Positions 26,341 to 37,366 of a stretch of DNA of 50,430 nucleotides are shown here, one piece after another; position 1 is the first letter of the stretch, and every line of letters begins with the position of its first letter. The DNA is from Pirellulaceae bacterium (lineage in GTDB: Bacteria > Planctomycetota > Planctomycetia > Pirellulales > Pirellulaceae). The stretch is taken from NCBI GenBank assembly GCA_024102795.1, contig JAGFJK010000062.1, positions 1 through 50,430 of the forward strand, read 5' to 3'. The notes beneath the pieces were generated by a model that saw nothing but the letters and a program-made list of their open reading frames with translations, was not told the origin of the DNA and searched no databases. Position numbers and translations under genes: made by a program.

Positions 26341-27128
26341 CCACCCGTGACGACCATGCCAACCTGGATTTCCAGCCGCTCAAGGCCGAGTACGATCGCC
26401 TGGGTTTTGTCGTCGTGCGGCAGTTCCTGCCGGCCGATGAACTGCGCGAGTTGCAGGCGCAGCTCGACCGCTATATCCGCGACGTCGTGCCAGGCCTGGC
26501 CGATGCTCACGCGTTCTACCAGGACCGCGGGCGTCCCGAAACGCTGAAACAACTCCAGCACATGGGAGGCGATCCGTACTTCGAACAGTATCGCCGGCAT
26601 CCTCGCTGGCGAGCCCTGGCCGAAACGCTGCTCGGCACGCCCGCCGACGCGCAGGAGCCCGAATGGTTCAACAAGCCGCCGGGCACCGAGCATCCCACGC
26701 CCCCGCATCAGGACAATTTCTACTTCTGCCTGCGGCCGCCGGACGTCGTGACGCTCTGGCTGGCCCTCGATCCGATCGACGATCGCAACGGATGCTTGCG
26801 CTATGTCGCCGGCTCGCACCGCCTGGGCATCCGCCCGCACCAGCCCACCGCGGTGCTCGGCTTTTCCCAGGGCATCGCCGATTACGGCCCCGAGGACGCC
26901 GCCCGGGAGCAGGCCGTTGCGCTGCAGCCGGGCGACCTGCTGGCGCACCACTGCGAGACGATTCATCGCGCGGACCCCAACCGGTCGACGGACCGGCACC
27001 GCCGGGCATTCGCGCTGGTGTTTCGCGGCCAGCACTGCCAGCGCGACCCGGCGGCCTTCGCCCGCTACGAACAAGCTCGCGCGGAACAGCATCGGCGACT
27101 GGGCCTGCAGGTCGCGGGCGAGGCCTAG
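26337..27128 (+). CDS. PhyH (phytanoyl-CoA dioxygenase) family oxygenase
   Basis: 263 residues. Fe(II)/2-oxoglutarate dioxygenase signatures are present: PHQDNFYF (His124 and Asp126), the distal His210 in CETIHRAD, and Arg216 in DPNRS for 2-oxoglutarate. Other shared segments are VTLWLALDPIDDRNGCLRY and GSHRLG. The start overlaps the stop of the secreted cyclase-like gene by four bases. There is no signal peptide, so it acts in the cytosol. The substrate cannot be predicted. The 3' end overlaps the convergent DUF1501 gene by four bases. Confidence 0.92.
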   Translation: MTTRDDHANLDFQPLKAEYDRLGFVVVRQFLPADELRELQAQLDRYIRDVVPGLADAHAFYQDRGRPETLKQLQHMGGDPYFEQYRRHPRWRALAETLLGTPADAQEPEWFNKPPGTEHPTPPHQDNFYFCLRPPDVVTLWLALDPIDDRNGCLRYVAGSHRLGIRPHQPTAVLGFSQGIADYGPEDAAREQAVALQPGDLLAHHCETIHRADPNRSTDRHRRAFALVFRGQHCQRDPAAFARYEQARAEQHRRLGLQVAGEA

Positions 27129-28582
27129 CCCAGAGCCGTGATCGGCTTCCCGTCGCTCAGCCGGTAACGCAACTGCTGCAGCTCGCCCGTGTACGACTGC
27201 GCCGGGTCGATGCCCAGGTGGTGCAGGATCGTGGCCGACAGGTCCGAGGGGCGGACCGGTTGGTCGGCCACTTGAGCGGCATGGTGGTCGGTCGCGCCAT
27301 ACACCTGACCGCCGCGCACACCGCCGCCCGCCAGCAGCGCGGTGAACGCGCTGGGCCAGTGGTCGCGGCCCGTCTTGCGCGTGTTGCTGCTCTGCGAAAA
27401 CTGTCCCAGGTACGGCGTGCGGCCGAACTCACCCACCGCCACCACCAGCGTCGATTCCAGCAACCCGCGCTCGTGCAGGTCCTCGATAAACGCCGGAAAC
27501 GCCTGGTCGAAGATCGGGCAGAGCAGGTTCTTGAGCTTGGGAAAGTTCTCCTGGTGCGTGTCCCAGCAGGTGTTCACGCCGTCGATCTTGGTTTCGTCCT
27601 CCCAATTGACCGTGACCAGCGACACGCCGGCCTCGACCAGGCGCCGAGCCATCAGCAGGCTCTGGCCGACCATCGATGGGCCGTACCGCTCGCGGACCGC
27701 CGCCGGTTCGCGGTCCAGGTCCAGCAGCGTGCCCGTCTGCCGTTCGAGCAACGACCAGGCTTGCTGGCGATAGCGCTCGTACTGCTCGGCGTCCGCCGTG
27801 GCGATCGCCGCGCTGGACCGCCCAGCCTGCAGGTGCCGCAACAGCCGCCGGCGGGCATCCAGCCGCTCGACCGGCACCGCCTCGCGCAAGTGGAATCCGT
27901 CCACCTGGAACGCCTGCCGCGCCGAGTCGCCCTGGATCAGCAGCGCGTTGTGCTGCTCGCCCATCCGCCCGCCCGTCTGCCCGGCGATCCGCCGAGCCTG
28001 GCCGGGAAACTGCAGGTACCAGGGCAGGACCACCGACGGGGGCAGGCCATCGGACCAGCGGCCGTAGCGCATGGTCATGGCACTAAGCGAAGGCCAGTCC
28101 TGCTCCGTGGCCTGATCGGTCGTCGGGGCGCCAAAATACTCGCGGCCGCTGAAAATCTCGCTGCAGGCCGGCCCGTGCACGTTCATGCCGTGGGTCATCG
28201 AGCGGACCAGGCACAACTTGTCCATCTGCTCGGCCAGCCGCGGCAGATGCTCGCAAACCTGGATTCCCGGCACGCGCGTGGCGATCGGGCGGAACTCGCC
28301 CCGCACTTCGACCGGCGCCGACGGCTTCATGTCCCAGAGGTCGATCTGGCTGGGTCCGCCGAACAGAAACAGCAGCACGCAACTGCGACTGCCGCGTGCT
28401 CTTGCTTCCGCACCCGCCGCCGCTCGCAACGCGGCCAACTGCGGCAAACTCAATCCCAGCAGGCTCAGCCCGCCGATGCACAGCAGTTCGCGGCGAGTGG
28501 TCCCAGGCGCGGGGCCGGTTGGCGCGGGGCCGGTTGGCGTGGGGCCTGTCCGGCGGCCGGGGCTCGTTCGCATGCTGCTCAT
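27125..28582 (-). CDS. DUF1501 family secreted protein
   Basis: 485 residues. A Pro/Gly/Thr-rich leader (PTGPAPTGPAPG), coded by a short tandem repeat, precedes the Tat-like signal TTRRELLCIGGLSLLGLSL. Family motifs: LLFLFGGPSQIDLWDMKP, VRSMTHGMNVHG, ARRLVEAGVSLVTVNWED, VVAVGEFGRTP, GRDHWPSAFTALLAGGGV, PVRPSDLSATILHHLGIDP. An in-frame ATG at 28573 is an alternative start. It probably forms an operon with the DUF1501 gene upstream (gap 49 bases). The usual PSCyt2/PSD1 partner is not adjacent. Confidence 0.92.
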   Translation of the reverse strand: MSSMRTSPGRRTGPTPTGPAPTGPAPGTTRRELLCIGGLSLLGLSLPQLAALRAAAGAEARARGSRSCVLLFLFGGPSQIDLWDMKPSAPVEVRGEFRPIATRVPGIQVCEHLPRLAEQMDKLCLVRSMTHGMNVHGPACSEIFSGREYFGAPTTDQATEQDWPSLSAMTMRYGRWSDGLPPSVVLPWYLQFPGQARRIAGQTGGRMGEQHNALLIQGDSARQAFQVDGFHLREAVPVERLDARRRLLRHLQAGRSSAAIATADAEQYERYRQQAWSLLERQTGTLLDLDREPAAVRERYGPSMVGQSLLMARRLVEAGVSLVTVNWEDETKIDGVNTCWDTHQENFPKLKNLLCPIFDQAFPAFIEDLHERGLLESTLVVAVGEFGRTPYLGQFSQSSNTRKTGRDHWPSAFTALLAGGGVRGGQVYGATDHHAAQVADQPVRPSDLSATILHHLGIDPAQSYTGELQQLRYRLSDGKPITALG

Positions 28583-28631
28583 GGTCCAGCGGCCTGTCGC
28601 GGGAGATCGTGTCGCCAGTCTGCGGTTCGAG

Positions 28632-29996
28632 CTACACCAGCTCCTTGATCGGCGCGACGCCCGGTTCGATCAGGTACTGCGGCCGGCCGCGGAAATCGAA
28701 CAGGCGCTCCGAGCCAAGCTGCACTCCCAGGTTGTGGTACAGCGTGGCCAGCACTTCCTGGAACGTGACGGGCCGCTCGACCGCCTCGCCACCCAGCCGG
28801 TCGGTGGCCCCGATCACTTGGCCCGTACGCATCCCGCCACCGGCCAGCAGCGCGGAACAGACGCGCGGCCAATGGTCGCGGCCGGCGTCCTTGTTGATCT
28901 TCGGCGTGCGTCCAAACTCGCCCCAGGCCACCACGGTCACGTCCTGGTCCAGTCCCCGCTCGTGCAGATCCTCCACCAGCGCCGTCAGTGCCCGCTCGAA
29001 CACCGGCAATTCCGACTCGGCGTTCTTGAAGTTCTGGCCGTGCCAGTCCCAGAAGCTGTAGTTGATCGTCACCACGCGGGCCCCCGCTTCGACCAGCCGG
29101 CGGGCGACCAGGAAGTTCTGCGGGGCTCGCGGCGCGCCGTCGCCCTTGGGCCGCGTTTCATCGTCCGTCCCATACCGCTCGCGAGTGCGCTCGTCCTCCC
29201 GCGACAGGTCGAGCGCATTGAACAGTTCGGGCGATGTCAGGATGCCCATCGCGCGGTCGGTGAACGTGTCCAGCCCCTCCATTTTGCCGCTGCCATCGGC
29301 TTCGCGGCGGAAGTTGTCGAAGGCGGCCAGCAGCCGGCGCCGGTCGCCCAGCCGGTCGGCCGTGATGCCCTGCAGGATCAGGTCGCCTCGCCCTGGTCCC
29401 TTGGGAGAAAACGACGAATGGCCCAGCCCCAGGAACCCCGGACCCGGCTCGTTGTACGGCTGGTGCTGCGTGGTGTAACACAGACTGACGAACGGCGGCG
29501 TGCCGGGACTGACCGGACCCTGAAACCGGCTGACGACCGAACCAAAATGCGGCCAGCCCCCGGCCGGTGTCTGCTGATCGTGATAGCCCGTCATGCACTG
29601 GTAGGAATAATGAGCGTCGCGGGCTCCGACCATCGACCGGATCGGCACCAGCTTGTCCATGATCCGGGCCATCCGCGGCAGCTTCTCCGAAATCTGGATG
29701 CCGGGGACGTTGGTGGGGATCGCGGCGAACGGACCGCGGATCTCCTGCGGCGCGTCCTGCTTGATGTCGTACATGTCCTGATGCGGAGGACCGCCACACA
29801 AGTAGATCATGATTACCGACTTTTGCCGGCGACTGGCCCCTGGCTGGCCCGCCGTGGCGGCCGCTGCTTCCAGCCGCAACAGATCGGGCAAGGCGAGCCC
29901 GCCCAGCGCCAAGCCGCCGATCCGCAAGACGTCGCGGCGCGAAATCCCGTTGCAAAGACGTTGACGCCGGTCCGACCGGCCAAGAATCGAGAGCAT
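28632..29996 (-). CDS. DUF1501 family secreted protein
   Basis: 454 residues from ATG 29996, which has AGGA 8 bases upstream. Tat-type signal SRRDVLRIGGLALGGLALPDLL. Family motifs: IMIYLCGGPPHQDMYDIK, PTNVPGIQISEKLPR, ARRLVEAGARVVTINYSFWDWHGQ, VVAWGEFGRTPKIN, GRDHWPRVCSALLAGGGMRTGQVIGATD. The C-terminus GRPQYLIEPGVAPIKELV is typical for the subfamily. It is one of three DUF1501 genes in the window and lies just upstream of another; gene duplication is possible, though the two differ clearly. Confidence 0.93.
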   Translation of the reverse strand: MLSILGRSDRRQRLCNGISRRDVLRIGGLALGGLALPDLLRLEAAAATAGQPGASRRQKSVIMIYLCGGPPHQDMYDIKQDAPQEIRGPFAAIPTNVPGIQISEKLPRMARIMDKLVPIRSMVGARDAHYSYQCMTGYHDQQTPAGGWPHFGSVVSRFQGPVSPGTPPFVSLCYTTQHQPYNEPGPGFLGLGHSSFSPKGPGRGDLILQGITADRLGDRRRLLAAFDNFRREADGSGKMEGLDTFTDRAMGILTSPELFNALDLSREDERTRERYGTDDETRPKGDGAPRAPQNFLVARRLVEAGARVVTINYSFWDWHGQNFKNAESELPVFERALTALVEDLHERGLDQDVTVVAWGEFGRTPKINKDAGRDHWPRVCSALLAGGGMRTGQVIGATDRLGGEAVERPVTFQEVLATLYHNLGVQLGSERLFDFRGRPQYLIEPGVAPIKELV

Positions 29997-30083
29997 CGTT
30001 GGGTTCCTGTGACGAGAAATCCTCAGCCCCGTCATCATATCAACCAGAACCGATGGCTCCAAGCTCGTCAGGCCCCAAGCTCG

Positions 30084-31600
<1,517 letters not shown>

Positions 31601-31604
<4 letters not shown>

Positions 31605-32689
31605 TGCAGCTCCGGGTCGTTCAAGGCGTCGGACTGGCGATAGAGCTGGGTGGGAATCAACTGGGACGGTTCGACCGGATCGCCGTCCAGATACTTCAGA
31701 ATGCTCTCCATGGTCTGCACGCCCATCTGCCGAGGAAACTGGATCGGATCGGCGTAGATCTTGCCTTCCTTGATCGCCTGCTTGCCTTCGAGCTGCCCGT
31801 CGAAGCCGACCAGCTTGACCTGATCCTGCTTGCCGGCCTGCTTCAGCGCCCGCCACGCTCCCAGGGCCGAAGGATCGTTGATGGCAAAAATCCCGGCCAG
31901 GTCGGGATGGGCCTGCAGGGCGTCGGCGGCGGCGGCGAAACCTTCATCCTGCAAGCCGCCGCCATCCAGTTCGGCCACGATTTCGATGCGGCCCGACTGC
32001 CGGTCCTGGTTGTGGGCCGCGATCACCTCTTGAAAGCCTTGCACGCGAAGCACGCAGGAGTTGGCCTGCTTGAAGTGCAGCACCAGGACCTTGCCACCGG
32101 CTTCACCCAGCGCCTCGATCATCGCCTCGCCCGCCAGTCGGCCGCCCTGCAGGTTGTCGGTGCCGATGTGAGCCACCACGCGAGCGTCCTCGGCCACGCA
32201 TTCCAGGTCGCAAGTGAACACCGGAATACCCGCCTCGTTGGCCTTCTTGATGGCCGGGCCGATCGCCACCCGGTCCGCCGGGTTGATGACGATGGCGGTG
32301 ACACGCTGAGCGATATAGTTGTCGATGTGCTGCGACTGCGAGTTGACGTCCCGTTCGGCATCGTTCACCAGCACCTGGTAGCCGTGCTTCTGGGCCTCGG
32401 CCGACAGGCTGTCGGCGATGATCTTGAAGAAGGGGTTCTTCAAGGTCAGGGCCGAGAAGCCGATCGTGCCGTTGTCCGTCGCGGGTGAGGCGCCAAGCGC
32501 CGTGTCGGGTGCGGTGCCGGGCGAGGCAGAGCTGGGCAAACCGGACTCGGACGAGCTGCCGCCGGGCGATCCCGTGCCCTCGGCGCCGTTGCCGGCGGTC
32601 GAGTTGGGCGTGGACCGGCCGCAGCCGGCGCTGGCGACGGTTGCGGCCAGGAAAGTCAGCAGCCACAAGGCACAGCGGACGCGCGGCAT
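31601..32689 (-). CDS. sugar ABC transporter substrate-binding lipoprotein
   Basis: 362 residues from ATG 32689, with GGAG 7 bases upstream. Lipoprotein signal ending in the lipobox ASAGC, then a Ser/Gly/Pro-rich linker, then a periplasmic-binding-protein-1/LacI-like domain: IGFSALTLKNPFFKIIADSL, QSQHIDNYIAQRVTAIVINPAD, VAHIGTDNLQGGRLAGEAM, GIFAINDPSALGAWRAL, KLVGFDGQLEGKQAI. Probably binds a pentose or hexose. It is coupled to the ATPase gene by a four-base overlap. Confidence 0.92.
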
Positions 32690-32908
32690 GATGGCACTCC
32701 AGGAAATGCGGGACCGAGGGGCCGGAGTGCGAATTATCGAGCGCCGCCGCCGTCCGTGAAAGCCCCTTACCAGCGTACTCTCTCGTTGGCATCTCCCGGC
32801 CAATCGACGCTCACATCCGGATAAGCCAAAAACCTCCGCCCCCATCCTTCACTGACAACTGACAACTGACCACTGACCACTGACTAATGACTAATGACCA
32901 ATGACTAC

Positions 32909-33967
32909 TCACCGCCCCGAAATCCACACCAGCGGCCGCTCGCCTTCATCCACGCGGAGCTCGCTTTTCAGCCCCGCCTGTCGCAGCAGGCGATCCAGGA
33001 TCTCCTGGTAGTAGAGGTTGCCCGGCTCCAGCGACACGCGAACCTGCGAGGGGACGACGTCCAGGCGGGCCAGCGAGTTGTGATCGTACAGCACGGGCGC
33101 CTCGATCCGTTGCTGGATGGCCGCCACGGCTTCGTCCAGCGGAGTGTCGGCAATCTCGACGTTGAGCCGCTTGAACAGCTTGGGCAGCGTGGCGCCGGGC
33201 GACTTTTGCGTGGGCCAGCCAATGGGCCAGGATTGCTGAGCGTCGCGGACGTCGACCACTTGCAGCAGCACGTCGGAGTCGCCCTGCAAGCTGGGCACGA
33301 CCACCAGGCCCAGCGGCCGGACGACCGCGGCCAGCGCCGTTCCGCCGGACACGCCGAACAGTTCGTCGCGGACCAGTTCCTGCGGGCCAAACGCGCCGCG
33401 CACGGCGGGCGCCACCGTGACCTGCAACGGCAACAGCGCGTTGATTTTTCGCACGACGTCGGCCGCCGGTTGGCCCTTGGTCTGGAACGGCAGCGGGGCG
33501 GCCAGTTTTTCGTGCAGGCCGACCAGTTGCTTCTCGGTCAGGCCGAACACTCCGCGGCGGGCGAACACGTTCTCCTCGCCCCCGCTGCGAACCTTGGCGA
33601 TCCAGGCGTTCAGGCCCGCACGATCTCCCAGCCGAAACGTGCCGCCGGGCAGACGCAACTGGTTGCCCGCCGTCAGCAGGCCGACGGCATGGTGGATGAC
33701 CGAGCCGCCGGCGTCGCGAGTTTGAATCGCGACCGTATCGCCGGGCCGCTGGGAGCGAATGCGGACATCGTGGGCATCCACGCCGCTCAGGAACTGCAGC
33801 CATTCCTGCTGGCCCGTCACCGGGAAGCCCCGTTCGGTGACCAGTTCCAGTTCGACGCGCGCCGCGGGCTGTCCCGGCTGAGCGGCGGCTGGAAGCTGCG
33901 CAAGCGTCGCGCTCAGGCTAACCAGCGCGCAGGCCAGCAGCCAGCGAAGACGGGGGCGAAGAACCAT
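32909..33967 (-). CDS. secreted hypothetical protein with STN/secretin-like C-terminal segment
   Basis: 352 residues from ATG 33967, with GAGG 8 bases upstream and a clear signal peptide (LRWLLACALVSLSATLAQLPAAAQ). The middle is unrecognised. The C-terminus (PKLFKRLNVEIADTPLDEAVAAIQQRI, VLYDHNSLARLDV, YYQEILDRLLRQAGLKSELRVDE) resembles the short STN-type fold found at the start of secretins and TonB receptors and repeated in many planctomycete secreted proteins. A function cannot be given. It lies 219 bases upstream of the ABC binding protein and may not be co-transcribed. Confidence 0.8.
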   Translation of the reverse strand: MVLRPRLRWLLACALVSLSATLAQLPAAAQPGQPAARVELELVTERGFPVTGQQEWLQFLSGVDAHDVRIRSQRPGDTVAIQTRDAGGSVIHHAVGLLTAGNQLRLPGGTFRLGDRAGLNAWIAKVRSGGEENVFARRGVFGLTEKQLVGLHEKLAAPLPFQTKGQPAADVVRKINALLPLQVTVAPAVRGAFGPQELVRDELFGVSGGTALAAVVRPLGLVVVPSLQGDSDVLLQVVDVRDAQQSWPIGWPTQKSPGATLPKLFKRLNVEIADTPLDEAVAAIQQRIEAPVLYDHNSLARLDVVPSQVRVSLEPGNLYYQEILDRLLRQAGLKSELRVDEGERPLVWISGR

Positions 33968-34266
33968 GGGGACTACCTCGTGTGGCTGCCGGAAGTCTGA
34001 CGGGACTTGACATGCAGTATAGCTCATGTCCATGGTAGCCAGCGCGCAAGCCCTACATCCTGCCTGACCGGCAAAATGCCATTCCTGCTCGGGTCTGGGA
34101 CGCGTCTTCCCCGGCAGGCCCGAGGCCCAGTACCACCAGCAACCTGACCGGAGTTGCACGGTAGCTGGCTGAGCGGCACAATAGCGGACTCGCAGCCACC
34201 GAAGCCGGCAACGAGTCGCACACCGCATCCCGCATACAACGTGAATCTGCTGACAAGGAGTATCGC
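33968..34266. other. divergent intergenic region
   Basis: 299 bases between two divergent genes. It must hold promoters for both, but no strong sigma-70 pair stands out. No repeat or RNA gene was recognised. AAGGAG at 34255-34260 is the ribosome site for the plus-strand gene. Confidence 0.5.
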
Positions 34267-35262
34267 ATGGCACGCCCGGTTACGTTGTTCACTGGCCAGT
34301 GGGCCGACCTGCCGATCGAGGACATGGCGCGGAAGACCAAGGAGTTTGGTTACGACGGGATCGAACTGGCGTGCTGGGGAGACCACTTCGAGGTGGACAA
34401 GGCGCTGGCCGACGACTCCTACTGCACTCAGAAACGCGATCTGCTCGACCGCCACGATCTGCAGTGCCATGCCATCAGCGCCCACCTGGTGGGCCAGGCC
34501 GTGCTCGACCTGATTGACGCTCGGCACAAGGCCATCCTGCCGGCTTACGTGTGGAAGGATGGCGATCCGGCGGGAGTGAACCGGCGAGCGGCGGAGGAGC
34601 TGATGAACACGGCTCGCGCCGCCCAGAAATTCGGCGTGGGAGTGGTCAACGGTTTCACGGGTTCGAGTATCTGGCACATGAACTACTCGTTCCCTCCAGT
34701 GCCTCCGTCGATGATCGAGGCGGGCTTCGAACTGCTGGCCGAACGATTCAATCCGATCCTGGACGTGTTCGGCGAGTGCGGCGTGAAGTTCGCCCTGGAA
34801 GTGCATCCCACCGAGATCGCATTTGACTTGTATTCGGCCGAACGGGCCCTGGAGGCGCTGGACTATCGCGAGGAGTTCGGTTTCAATTTCGACCCCAGCC
34901 ACCTGCACTGGCAGGGCGTGGATCCGGTGGAGTTTATCCGGGCGTTTCCCGACCGCATCTACCACGTGCACATCAAGGACGCGATCACGACGCTGAACGG
35001 GCGGAGCGGGATCCTGGCGAGCCATCTGAACTTCGGCGACGCTCGACGCGGCTGGGATTTTCGCAGTCCGGGCCGCGGCGCGGTAAACTTTGAGGAGATC
35101 ATCCGGGCGCTGAACGACGCCGGCTACAGCGGGCCGTTGTCGATCGAGTGGGAAGATTCGGGGATGGACCGCGAATTTGGAGCCCGCGAGGCGTGTGCAT
35201 TCACCCGCAAGCTGGACTTCTCGCCCAGCGCCCGGGCGTTCGACGCGGCGTTTGAGGAATAG
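34267..35262 (+). CDS. sugar phosphate isomerase/epimerase (xylose-isomerase-like TIM barrel)
   Basis: 331 residues; ATG 34267 has AAGGAG 6 bases upstream. Shows the AP-endonuclease-2/xylose-isomerase-like barrel: [45 protein letters not shown] (metal Glu), [15 protein letters not shown] (metal Asp and His), [20 protein letters not shown] (metal Glu). No signal peptide. Planctomycetes carry many such genes beside oxidoreductases acting on sugars; the substrate here is unknown. It may serve with the neighbouring sugar ABC importer, but the genes are divergent. Confidence 0.92.
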   Translation: MARPVTLFTGQWADLPIEDMARKTKEFGYDGIELACWGDHFEVDKALADDSYCTQKRDLLDRHDLQCHAISAHLVGQAVLDLIDARHKAILPAYVWKDGDPAGVNRRAAEELMNTARAAQKFGVGVVNGFTGSSIWHMNYSFPPVPPSMIEAGFELLAERFNPILDVFGECGVKFALEVHPTEIAFDLYSAERALEALDYREEFGFNFDPSHLHWQGVDPVEFIRAFPDRIYHVHIKDAITTLNGRSGILASHLNFGDARRGWDFRSPGRGAVNFEEIIRALNDAGYSGPLSIEWEDSGMDREFGAREACAFTRKLDFSPSARAFDAAFEE

Positions 35263-35389
35263 CCCGCCACGGGTGGGCACCGGCGGTTGGCAGTCAGTTG
35301 GCAGTTGTCAATTGGCAGTAGGTTGTCGGGGCCTCCGGCCTCTCAGTCCGACGGGCGTGATTCAGCATTCCGTCCCAAGAGGCGTGACC

Positions 35390-37237
35390 ATGCGGGTCGT
35401 CGGAGTCCTGATCGGCGTGGCTTTCCTGGCCCTGGCGACGCTGGCCGGCCATGGCCAGGCAGCTCAACCGGCCGCGGACCTCGATCCGCTCGACCGCCAG
35501 CCGCTGGACGCGGCCTTTCAGCAGCAACTGGAAACGCTGGCGGCGCGGTGCGACGAACTGCAACTGGAACGGCAGGCCGCGGTAACGCGCGCCTGGTTCG
35601 TTCCGCGCCATCCAGGGCGCCAGTATCTGTTCCTGGCATCCGGCGAGGTGGCCGAGTCGCCGGCCGCCGACGCGCCGCCGCTGGTCGCCTTCTGGTTCCG
35701 CAAGCTGCGCCAGTTGCGCCAGGCACGCGCGGCCGAACTGTTTCAACTGGCGAGCCGGGCCGAGCGGCAAGGGCAAGCGGGCGACGCCTACCGGCTGTTG
35801 CACGAGGTGCTGCACGAGGACCCGGAGCATGACGCGGCGCGGCGGATTCTCGACCTGCCGGCCACGCGCCGCTCCGCGGACGTGGCCGATGCGCAGGTCC
35901 GCACCCGGATGGGCATTCAGAACCACGCTCAGTTCGGCTGGCCAAGCCGCCGCCACTGGATCGTGGAAAGCCCGCATTATCGCATTCTGACCAATCACAG
36001 CAGCCAGCAGGGCGTGGAGCTGGCGCGGGAACTGGAGCGGCTGCTGGTTGTCTGGCGGCAGGCGTTCTTTGACTACTGGGCTTCCGGGCAAGCGCTGCGC
36101 GATCGTTTCGCGGGCGGCGACCAACCGCTTGGTGCCCGCCGGCAGTTCCAGGTCGTGCTGTTCCGCGACCGGGCCGAGTACCTGCGGCAACTGGGACGCG
36201 GCGAGCCACGGATCGAGCAGACCATGGGTTACTATCTGGCTCGCGATCGCACGGCTTACTTCTATGCCGGAGACGCCGCCAGCCGCTCGTCCTGGCTGCA
36301 CGAAGCCAGCCACCAACTGTTTCAGGAGTCGCTGCCGGATGCCGTCGCCGATCCGGGGCGGGAGCGGAACTTCTGGGCCGTGGAAGGGGCCGCGCTGTAC
36401 ATGGAGTCGCTGCGGGTCCGATCGGGCTACTGCACGCTGGGCGGCTGGGACGCTCGGCGGTTGCAGTTCGCCCGCTACCGGGCACTCAACGAACGCTTCC
36501 AGGTGCCGCTGGCCGAATTGGTCGGGCTGGGACGCCAACAGCTTCAGGAACATCCGGAGATCCGGCAGCTTTACAGCCAGGCGGCCGGGCTGATGCACTT
36601 CCTGCTGGATGATGCCCAGGGCGAGCTGCGCGAGGCGACCGTGGACTACCTGCGGGCGATTTATCGGGCTGACGATGACGGACAGACGCTGTTCGAGCGG
36701 ACCGGCCGGGACGCCGCGACGCTCGACGCGGGTTATCGCCAATCGCTGGTTGTCCGGGACGCCGATCTGGCGGCCGTGGATCGCCCGGACGAATTGACGG
36801 ACTTGTGCCTGGGGCATTGCGAAGTGACGGACCAGGGTCTGCGTTTGCTGAGCGACTGCGCGAACCTGGACTGGCTGGACCTGGCCTACACGCCGGTGAC
36901 GGATGCCACGGCCGAGCGGCTGGCGGCGGCCGGCAAATTGCGGCAGTTGAACCTGGAGAGCACTCGCGTCAGCGACGCGGCGCTGGCTGCCATCGGCGCG
37001 CTGCGAGGGCTCGAAATCCTGGACCTGTCGGAAACCGAGGTCACGGACCAGGAGCTGGCTCGATTGTCAGGCCTGGAGCGGCTGACGGAGCTCTGGCTGA
37101 CCGGGACCAGGATCACCGACGCCGGTTTGAAATCGTTGTATCCGCTCAAGAGGCTGCAGACCCTGGACGTCGGACGCACCGCCGTGACGCCCGCCGGGTG
37201 GCAGGCCCTGCGGCAACAGTTGCCGCAGGTCAAGTAG
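35390..37237 (+). CDS. DUF1570 HExxH peptidase-like protein fused to leucine-rich repeats
   Basis: 615 residues from ATG 35390, with a signal peptide (GVLIGVAFLALATLAGHGQAA). The middle domain is DUF1570-like: SPHYRILTNHSS, FQVVLFRDRAEYLRQL, TMGYYLARDRTAYFY, then SSWLHEASHQLFQE with a zincin HExxH (304-308) and AVEGAALYMESL as a possible third-ligand region. From about residue 475 to the end are LRRs of the VTDAxLxxLxxLxxLxxLxLxxT type (LTDLCLGHCEVTDQGLRLL, LEILDLSETEVTDQELARL, LTELWLTGTRITDAGLKSL). A secreted metallopeptidase with a protein-binding tail is the likely reading; substrate unknown. Confidence 0.88.
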   Translation: MRVVGVLIGVAFLALATLAGHGQAAQPAADLDPLDRQPLDAAFQQQLETLAARCDELQLERQAAVTRAWFVPRHPGRQYLFLASGEVAESPAADAPPLVAFWFRKLRQLRQARAAELFQLASRAERQGQAGDAYRLLHEVLHEDPEHDAARRILDLPATRRSADVADAQVRTRMGIQNHAQFGWPSRRHWIVESPHYRILTNHSSQQGVELARELERLLVVWRQAFFDYWASGQALRDRFAGGDQPLGARRQFQVVLFRDRAEYLRQLGRGEPRIEQTMGYYLARDRTAYFYAGDAASRSSWLHEASHQLFQESLPDAVADPGRERNFWAVEGAALYMESLRVRSGYCTLGGWDARRLQFARYRALNERFQVPLAELVGLGRQQLQEHPEIRQLYSQAAGLMHFLLDDAQGELREATVDYLRAIYRADDDGQTLFERTGRDAATLDAGYRQSLVVRDADLAAVDRPDELTDLCLGHCEVTDQGLRLLSDCANLDWLDLAYTPVTDATAERLAAAGKLRQLNLESTRVSDAALAAIGALRGLEILDLSETEVTDQELARLSGLERLTELWLTGTRITDAGLKSLYPLKRLQTLDVGRTAVTPAGWQALRQQLPQVK

Positions 37238-37366
37238 CGCTGGCCGCGGGACGGGTCCGAGACCCATCGGGCCGCGCTTGCCGCGGGACGGGGCCGAGAC
37301 CCGTCGAGTTGAATTGACAGGCCGCAGGCCCGTCTCCACCGAAGACTGACAAGCCGGAGGATCGTC

